From NCBI RefSeq assembly GCF_001540865.1, contig NC_033632.1, positions 5,331,619 through 5,395,618 of the forward strand: a stretch of DNA of 64,000 nt, given 5' to 3'. Positions 57,841-64,000 of this stretch are shown one piece after another; within the stretch, counting starts at the first letter, position 1, and each line of letters opens with the position of its first letter. Below the pieces are notes generated by a model, which searched no databases, was not told where the DNA came from, and saw nothing but the letters and a program-made list of their open reading frames with translations. Position numbers and translations under genes: made by a program. Source of the stretch: Ananas comosus (taxonomy: Eukaryota; Streptophyta; Magnoliopsida; Poales; Bromeliaceae).

Positions 57841-59230
57841 CGAAGAAGAAGCAGCCGCAGCGCGCCCACGTCGTCGTCGTCTCCACCATCGTCGTCTCCA
57901 CCATCTTCGTCTTCTCCACCATCGTCGTCTCCACCATCTTCGTCTTCTCCATCTTCGTCTCCACCATCGTCGTCGTCGTCGTCGTCGACGACGAAGAAGA
58001 AGCAGACCGCATGCGCCATGCGCGCCCGCTCAAAGCGTGCCCCTGCGCAGCGTGCGCCGAGCCCGCCCGCGCGAAGCGTGCCCCCGCGCCGCGTGTGCCC
58101 GCGCGCCCGCGGCCCGCGGCAGCGCGCGCCGCAGCGTGCGCCGGCCCCCCTGCGCGCCGAAGCGTGCCCGCGCGATGGTGAGGGCGCCGAAGCGTGCCCT
58201 CTATCTCCACCTCGACGAGCTCCACCTTCTCGGGGTGGCTCGAGCGGTCGCGGCGGCCGCCGCCTCCGTCCTCTTCGACGGCCGCCGACGAGGACGGAGG
58301 CGGCGAAGGGGAGGGATGGCGAGGCCGGGCGGGGTCGCTGAAGCTCGTAGCACGGGACGGAGGTGCGGTAGGCGGCGGCGGAGCGCAGGAGACGACGGCA
58401 GTAGCAGGAGCGCGGCTGGGCCATGGGAGCTGGCCGGCCGCGACCTCGCCGGCGCTTGACCTCTCCGCTGCGCCCACGCCCAGCGCCCTCGTCGTCCGGC
58501 CTCGACGCACCTCCTTCGTCGCCACGCCCTCCGCGCGCTACGACAGGCCAGGCGCTGGTTCGACGCCCCACGTGCTGCAACGACACATCGCCCTCCCCGA
58601 CGGCGCGCCCTCTCTTCGCCTCGCCTCTTTGCTTCCCGACGAGACACTCCAAGCTCCCGGCCACGCGCCGCCCCTCCCTCACCAGTCGTCCGGGCCCGCG
58701 TGCACCGGCCAGAGTTGTTTTTTTCATTTTGGGCGGCTGCTGTGTTGTTGGTGGATTTTGTGGCAGCTGGGAAGGCAGCGGGGGGCGGTGGTGCACAATC
58801 GAATGTATAATGCTTACCATTTCACATTAATGGTGCCACCATCTACACCCATTAATGGATGTAAATTACACCGTTACAGCAGGTGTAACGGTTACTTTAA
58901 TTACATAAATTAATGTGTAATGGTTACACCATTTCATCATTAATCGGTTAATGGTGAAACCACGCGGGCGTGTGGTCGGGCTCCAGGGGTCGGCGCAGGG
59001 GAGGTGCGACGAGGAAGTAGAGCCTTCCGCCGGCTTGAAGCAGCGTCGGGTCGAGCAGGTCTGGCTCGGGTCGACGCGCGGCATTCCTGCGAGCAACTAG
59101 TAGGAACGCGCGGAGCCGGGCGCCGCGTGCTGCGCGCGGTGGTCGGCTCTGAGGTCATGCGGGGAGGTCGACGAGGAAGTAGAGGCTTCCCCGCTTGAGG
59201 GGTCGGTCGATGCGGTCGACTCCGGTGGCG
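57841..59230. other. GC-rich cargo of the Mutator-like element
   Basis: All six frames stay open for long stretches because stop codons are rare at this GC content, for example 353 codons on the minus strand and 239 on the plus strand. 58194-58560 has the best coding character (STSSTFSGWLERSRRPPPPS on the plus strand, resembling a monocot organelle-targeting N-terminus). No domain was recognised; I treat it as captured or rearranged gene pieces. Confidence 0.5.
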
Positions 59231-59751
59231 AGGTCGGAAGCGCCCACGTGGCACGCCCCGTGCTCTTACAGGCAAGAAGAAGAAGAGTTAAGAGAAGAAG
59301 AGGGGGAAAAAAAAAAAAGTGCTCCAGCAGGAGGAAGAAGAAGAAGAAAAAGAAAAAGAGAAAAAAAATATTGCTCCTACAGGAAGAAGAAGAAGAAGAA
59401 GAGCCCGCCTAGCTCCGGCGCCGCCCCCGCCTGGCCTTCGTTTTTTTTTTCGGCGGAAAAAAAAAAAGAACGAGAGAACGAAGAGGAGAGAGAAAGAGGA
59501 AAGAGAAAAAGTAATAAGGGTATTTTGGTCAGTTTGCTAAAAAAACGGACCGAATCTGCAAAAACGAAAAAGGTGACCCGATTTTACAAAAGCGCAAAAT
59601 AAGTGGATTTTTTATGCAAATTGGCCAATAATAAATTGTCCAGTAACTTTCCAATTTTGGTAGCTTTAGAATAAAACATTTCATTTTCATTTAGTTTTAT
59701 AAATGTACAAATTATAACTTCGATACAATTTTCACGTACAAACCACTTTGT

Positions 59752-60184
59752 TGTGATGCCCCAATTTCCAAGGGTCATCCATTCTAGAATTATTTTCGTT
59801 CTAGCACGCTTAAATTCTTTTAACCTCTTGGGTCTAATCACCACCCAAAATGTTTAAATCGGATTAAGAGTTATATCCCTATTATATTTTATATATAGGA
59901 CTATCTGGGGTCTCATAATTTTTCCTTCTTAAGCCCCGACGTCCTCGTTATGCTCAGACTCGCGTATCAAACGATATGAGACTCGTCTCGTTAACCTTGT
60001 CATTCCGACTCATACCAACTGTAACCTCAACTTTCTAAGGGGTCATCCATCCTAGGACTATTCCCGTCCTAGAATGCATAACTCTCTTAACCTTTTGGGT
60101 TTAGCCACTATCAAAAATGCTTGAACCGGATTAAAAGTTCTAACTCTATTATATCTTATACATAAGACTATATGGAATCTCACA
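59752..60184 (-). mobile_element. Second TRIM retrotransposon
   Basis: Direct repeats 59752-59917 and 60020-60184 share CAACTTTCTAAGGGGTCATC-like, TCTTTTAACCT.TTGGGT and CTATTATAT.TTATA..TA text and end in TCTCA(T/C)A. The internal 102 bp contains GCCCCGACGTCCTCGT and GAGACTCGTCTCGTTA, also present in the TRIM at 32599. CATACCAACT before the right repeat is a decayed primer-binding site. Flanks TTTGT and TTTAT may be an eroded 5-bp duplication. Confidence 0.8.
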
Positions 60185-60759
60185 TTTATGCCATACTAAA
60201 ATGGTCCGTGCCAGGGATTTAGTCCATGATGCACCAGGTTCATGCAACAATTTCTCTCGAGCTTGTACCTCACTACCTTGTTGTTCTTGGGAATCAGTTT
60301 CAATCCCCAGACAAAAATAAAGATCCAACGCCTGTATAAAAATAAATTCCTTGGAATGTATAATTTAGGAAAGGTTACCCACACAATTTTTGTGACACAG
60401 TTTGGAAAATGCTTCGTAAGAACGTGAGACAAGACCAAAGAGGTACGAATGTCAGGGGGTCTGTTTCAAAGCGGCTTTTAAGAAAATCAAAACCGTACCA
60501 AAAACAATTGAACTGTCACAGCTAGGTTTCTAAAAATCTATAATCAAAACTGCTAAAATGTAAAGCATTTTTCGTATATCCAGCGTGGTAATTAAATAAT
60601 TTTTAGGTTCTGGTTGGATGGATAAATATCTCATCAAATATATTTTTTAAATTTGCTGAAAAATTATATAAAATTTAATAAATGAGAAGTGTAATCGGAT
60701 ATCTGGAGAAAGGCTTTATAGAACATTGACCTGAAGTTTCTAATTCTGTCGGTCAAAAG
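60185..60759. other. Intergenic DNA
   Basis: A GC-neutral stretch 60190-60440 is open on the minus strand for 80 codons but shows no motif. No call. Confidence 0.4.
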
Positions 60760-61840
60760 GTATATGTCGAGTTTTAAATATAAAAGTTGATACATCGATC
60801 TATATGCATTCATGGAAATACAAAAATATTAATTTTGATTCGCATCCAACAAAAATATAAAGGTAAAAATGTTTAGAAATTATTTGAACTATAACTCATT
60901 TTGATCAGACTACTTAACTTTTAAAACTTTGATTTGTTATCTAACTATAATTTTAATTTATTTGATTTGAGCCATTTAAGGACTCTTCCACTTCAATATT
61001 TAGATGCATCGATCGTTCACATTTTTTTATTTGATTAGCATATTTCATATAATATGTGTGACAATTATTTCACTTAAATAAGCTATAAACTGACACTAGA
61101 AGAACCATTTATATCAAACAAATTGATGTATAGATTATTACCAAAATCAAAACTTTAAAAGGTTTGAACAGTCCAATCAAAATAGACTATATTCCAATTA
61201 AAATTTCTATTTTTATCTAAAAAAAATATATAAGTAACATTGGTCATATTATATGTATATGAACTCGGTTATTAACTCTAGACTTGTTATGAATTTCAAA
61301 TATCTCAATTGAGTCAGCCTAGTTAATTTGACCGAGTTTGACTCCAAATCTGAGGTTTTGTACCAATTTTGATTGAAATCTAGTTAAGTGGACTACGCTG
61401 AATTTCAAATCGGCTCGTCTAGTTTCAGTGTGATGGTTAAATCGAAAGTAAGAGAAAGCCATTAAACATAAAATTGACCTCAAAAAATCAATTCTCAGCT
61501 CAGAAACCACGTTTTATTATGACCGTTATTACAACGGAAGCCCATATTTATCAAAGTTTCACCTAAACTAGCTCTTCAATTAATCACATATTTTACAACG
61601 AATATAATTTACAAGAGAAATGATTCGGTACTTTACTTTATAAAAAATAAAAAAAAAATTAACTGTTGATTAATGAAGGTTAAAAATGTCATTTCATTAG
61701 ATAGTAGGTTAAAAAGTTATTTCATGTGATGATATTTTTATAATTAAACTAGGCAAATTTTTTTTAAAAAAATGATTAATATCCTAAATTTAGCATTAAT
61801 TATGCACTAATTTAAGCATTAATTTAAGATTTGATTAATN

Positions 61841-62221
61841 GTGGTTTGGTTTGTGGAACAAGCTTAGTCCGCTGTTTGTTGGACCGTTTGAGATCCTGGA
61901 GTGTGTTGGTCTGGTGGCGTACAGATTGGCTCTTCCTCCAAGTCTCGCCCGGATGCACAACATTTTTCACGTGTTCATGCTTCGGAAGTATTTCTCGGAT
62001 CCGTCCCACGTTATCAGCCCGACGACTATTCAGTTGCGGGAGGATCTGAGCTATGATGAGGCTCCATTGCAGATATTGGCATGTGAGGTGAAGCAATTGC
62101 GGAACATAAGCATTCCGTATGTTAAGGTTCAGAGGAATAATCACGAGGAGCGCGAGGCTACATGGGAGCTTGAGTCCTCTATGCGGGAGCGATATCCGCA
62201 GTTGTTTGTGGGGGATGCTTG
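61841..62221 (+). CDS. C-terminal end of a chromovirus (Del/Tekay-like) polyprotein
   Basis: After an assembly join the frame reads WNKLSPLFVGPFEILECVGL, YRLALPPSLARMHNIFHVFM and LRKYFSDPSH, the integrase C-terminal region. It is followed by a chromodomain-like segment (LREDLSYDEAPLQILA ... KVQRNNHEEREATWELESSM) and a stop. The ATWE and YPQLF motifs are typical of Ty3/gypsy chromoviruses; the chromodomain targets integration to heterochromatin. All upstream domains are missing, so this is a 3' fragment of an element truncated by the join at 61840. Confidence 0.9.
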
Positions 62222-62252
62222 ATTTAAATTTCAGGGACGAAACTTCTTGTAA

Positions 62253-62334
62253 GGGGGGAATGATGTAATAACTGAGATTCGAATAATAATGGAAATTCGA
62301 ATTTGAAGTTTTAAATTTCAAATGTTATATATAT
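62253..62334 (+). mobile_element. Polypurine tract and start of 3' LTR of the chromovirus
   Basis: GGGACGAAACTTC then GTAAGGGGGGAATGA precedes TGTAATAACTGAG at 62264, the standard layout after a chromovirus stop codon. The LTR runs into the GT/GA microsatellite and its 3' end could not be fixed. Confidence 0.75.
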
Positions 62335-62336
62335 GC

Positions 62337-62388
<52 letters not shown>
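62335..62388. repeat. Compound GT/GA microsatellite
   Basis: Uninterrupted GT repeats to about 62360, then GA repeats to 62388, within or beside the presumed LTR. Confidence 0.95.
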
Positions 62389-62391
<3 letters not shown>

Positions 62392-62454
62392 ATGTTATAT
62401 TTGAATATATATTTTAAAATTTTAGATTTAATTTAATATATATTAAAATATTGT

Positions 62455-62880
62455 AAAGAGAAATAAATATTTAAGGTTCGGATTTTTGGGTTTGTGCTAA
62501 GGTTCGGATTTCAAATTTTTAGTCTGGTATGGGTGTGGATATGATTTTCTAAAATTCGTCAGATTTGGATTCGGCTTTAAGTTTCGGATTTGATAGTCGG
62601 GTTCAAAGTCGGATTTTTAAAAATCCGCCTGAATCTTACCCTTTTACATCTCTACTATGAATGAAAGGAAAAATAGAGAGAAAAAAAAAACAAAAAAAGA
62701 ATAGAGATTTGATAATATAGTCACCGTAAATTACTAAATTATTTATATATTAAAAGATCAAAATATTTCTTTTTGAGTACCTGGTAATCATGACTTGATA
62801 TTGCAGGTTACAATTTAAAAAAAAAAAAATCTAAATCATTAAATAAAAATAAATGAAAGATATCAAAAAATTAACAATAA
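62455..62880. other. Remnant of a CGGATTT-rich hAT MITE
   Basis: 62470-62660 is full of TTCGGATTT words and ends TACCCTTTTACATCTCTA, the mirror of TAGAGATGTAAAAGGGTA, similar to the ends of the hAT MITE at 44442. The left end is not recognisable. The rest is AT-rich. Confidence 0.45.
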
Positions 62881-63174
62881 TAGAAATATTTACTCAATTT
62901 ACAAATTCCACGCACGTCTCAAACATATGTAGAAGTAGATGCATAAACGTAAACATCTTTTACATCTCAATCACTGTGATAAAAGAAGAGACGCAATGAA
63001 AAGGAGCAGAGTTTAGAGTTTCACACTTATCTTAGCACCGCGGTTGTGCTTCTCTATCACAGCAGTGACTCAAATCATGCCTTTTTATAGTGATCTGAGC
63101 CTTGAATATGTCTCTAGCTTATACCATGCAGGCGTGTAAAGATGGAGCCATGCATGCCTGGATCCGGTGGCTCC

Positions 63175-64000
63175 CTAGTAGATTTGTGAATTTCTTCTTG
63201 GCTGATCTTCTTTTCTGGGTATTGGGCTCGCTTCCGATCTGACGCCGTCGGCACTCGGAAATCGGTAGTGCATGGCCTCTCCTGGCCCTTTTGTTGATAC
63301 ACGCCTCCCTTGATCTTGGTTGATCCTTCCTGGGTTCGCCTGCGATCCAATGCCGTCGACGCTGGAAAACTGGGAGTGCTCTGCGGCGGCCTCTCTAGTT
63401 GGCTCCATCGTCGATACACGCCTCTCTTCTTGGTCGGTCCTTCTTGGATTTGCTTGCGGTCCTACAGTCTCTTTTTTCTGAACAGAGGAGGGCTTACTGC
63501 TTGCTGCTGTTGCTGCTGTTGCTGCTGCTTCATGGGCATGCTCAGACGTTGGCCTCCTCCCCTGTAGCGATATGCCGTCTGCGCTTTTGTCGTGGCCTCT
63601 TTTCTCCGAGCTGACATCCTTAACCTGCTGTTCATTGTCTGTTGCTGTGTTGTCGATTGGATGCTTAGTACTAGGTTTCAGGCCTTTTTTTCCGTCTTCG
63701 TTCTTTTTGTTTCCTTCTTTTATCGCGGGATCGACCTTATCGGATTCCTGAGATGAGGAGCCACCTCCTCCTGCTGCTGCTGTTGCTGCGATGGGCGGTT
63801 CCTCTGGGTTTGCGCCTGGCGGTTTGCTCGCTCCATTCGTCTTCGAGCTCGGACGTGGTCCCGAAGAAGGAGGAGGAGGAGGAGGAGGAGGAGGCGGCGG
63901 AGGCGGAGGGGGAGGCGGAGGCGGCGGCGGCGGCAGCGGCTTTTGCGCATAGTCGCTGCTCACTCCATTCATTGCCGAGCCCGGAGGTGGTCCTGAAGGT
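63175..64000 (-). CDS. Low-complexity, Pro-rich basic protein, paralog 2, 5' end outside window
   Basis: The frame is open to the window edge; its first visible residues are PSGPPPGSAMNGVSSDYAQK, so MNGV at 63972 is probably internal, matching PSPAMNGPPSSAMNGV of paralog 1. A run of about 20 prolines follows (GGC/GGA repeat on the plus strand, 63869-63940), then Gly/Ala- and Lys-rich text, then three imperfect repeats of roughly 37-40 residues with the core (S/P)QANPxRxxQ(D/E)xxRRVST. It ends SPIPRKEDQPRRNSQIY. It is longer than paralog 1 through the polyproline run and the extra repeat. Likely disordered; function unknown. Confidence 0.7.
   Translation of the reverse strand, partial: PSGPPPGSAMNGVSSDYAQKPLPPPPPPPPPPPPPPPPPPPPPPSSGPRPSSKTNGASKPPGANPEEPPIAATAAAGGGGSSSQESDKVDPAIKEGNKKNEDGKKGLKPSTKHPIDNTATDNEQQVKDVSSEKRGHDKSADGISLQGRRPTSEHAHEAAATAATAASSKPSSVQKKETVGPQANPRRTDQEERRVSTMEPTREAAAEHSQFSSVDGIGSQANPGRINQDQGRRVSTKGPGEAMHYRFPSADGVRSEASPIPRKEDQPRRNSQIY

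Larger units (their letters stand above)
56794..59626. mobile_element. Mutator-like element with perfect 9-bp duplication
   Basis: Ends GGCCAATTTGCATAAAAAAT at 56794 and the mirror at 59626. AATAATAAA lies at 56785-56793 and again at 59627-59635. Inverted arms reach about 350-400 bp (to about 57145 and 59230), with matching CTGTAAGAGCACGGGGCG text at their inner ends. No MURA transposase is seen. The body is GC-rich cargo: 57145-57360 and 57500-57600 (exon-like, one frame VNVALLGYRRRFRSFADCG), a palindromic minisatellite (57603-57840) and 57840-59230. Confidence 0.92.
60760..64000. repeat. Segmental duplication, copy 2
   Basis: Direct-orientation counterpart of 47600-49680. Homology is interrupted at about 61620-62880 by the chromovirus fragment and flanking repeat DNA, then resumes (TCTCAAACATATGTAG, ATCTCAATCACTGTGATAA) and continues through the gene to the window edge. 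Confidence 0.85.

Noticed and set aside
57759..58913. Very long overlapping frames on both strands (353, 239, 232 codons)
   Set aside because: All frames stay open because of high GC; the 353-codon frame runs through the palindromic minisatellite. No domain is visible, and the DNA is transposon cargo.
59195..59602. 135-codon Lys/Glu-rich frame
   Set aside because: Translation of the GA-rich inverted arm of the Mutator-like element.
60196..60438. 80-codon minus-strand frame
   Set aside because: No recognisable domain and no homolog in the duplicated segment.

Overview
The window reads as nuclear DNA of a flowering plant, most likely a monocot. It is AT-rich, with long intron-like and intergenic tracts. 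Sharp GC-rich islands of CCG/CGC triplets look like monocot coding exons. The transposon set is a plant set: LTR retrotransposons primed by tRNA-Met, a chromovirus 3' end, TRIMs, Mutator-like elements, hAT and Harbinger-type MITEs, and Helitron ends. I cannot name the species. Single N characters at 5315, 15172, 31657, 36001, 54227 and 61840, and a 25-base N run at 50885-50909, are assembly joins. Several lie inside or beside mobile elements, so structures across them are uncertain.

Region by region. At 1-4133 the DNA is AT-rich and holds one recognisable FKBP-type peptidyl-prolyl isomerase exon. At 4134-7536 there are three copies of one large LTR; two are partial and face each other as a foldback, one is nearly complete. 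A fourth, on the minus strand with primer-binding site and gag start, is at 50910-53576. This LTR family carries pairs of the palindrome GTACCGGTAC. The stretch 7537-18416 is a graveyard of AT-rich repeats, MITEs and a Helitron end. A small single-pass membrane protein gene sits at 18579-18980 (minus). Its upstream region is repeated in inverted orientation 2.6 kb away, around a non-autonomous hAT element.

The most distinctive part is 23.5-36.5 kb. It holds a small four-helix membrane protein family: one open copy (23504-23998), one broken copy (35822-36474), and between them an array in which 3' gene halves on the plus strand are fused to 5' halves on the minus strand. The array is closed by a non-coding, LARD-like LTR element (27509-32453) and a complete TRIM with a perfect 5-bp target duplication (32599-33039). 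The stretch 36.5-47 kb holds MITE pairs, TA-tract MITEs, a perfect hAT MITE (44442-44892) and a doubtful degraded gene near 37.5-39.2 kb.

From 47.6 kb a direct duplication covers two paralogous minus-strand genes for low-complexity, basic, proline-rich proteins (48987-49616, and 63175 to the window edge). The copies are about 13 kb apart, and the DNA between and inside them is filled with younger insertions: a MITE, a hAT element, the gag-bearing LTR element, two Mutator-like elements with the same termini (one with a perfect 9-bp target duplication and GC-rich cargo), a second TRIM, and the 3' end of a chromovirus.

There is no operon-like cooperation among genes here. The story is gene-family birth and decay by duplication, inversion and transposon insertion. 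Host gene calls are few: two confident families (the four-helix proteins and the low-complexity paralogs), one likely single-pass membrane protein, and one FKBP exon.
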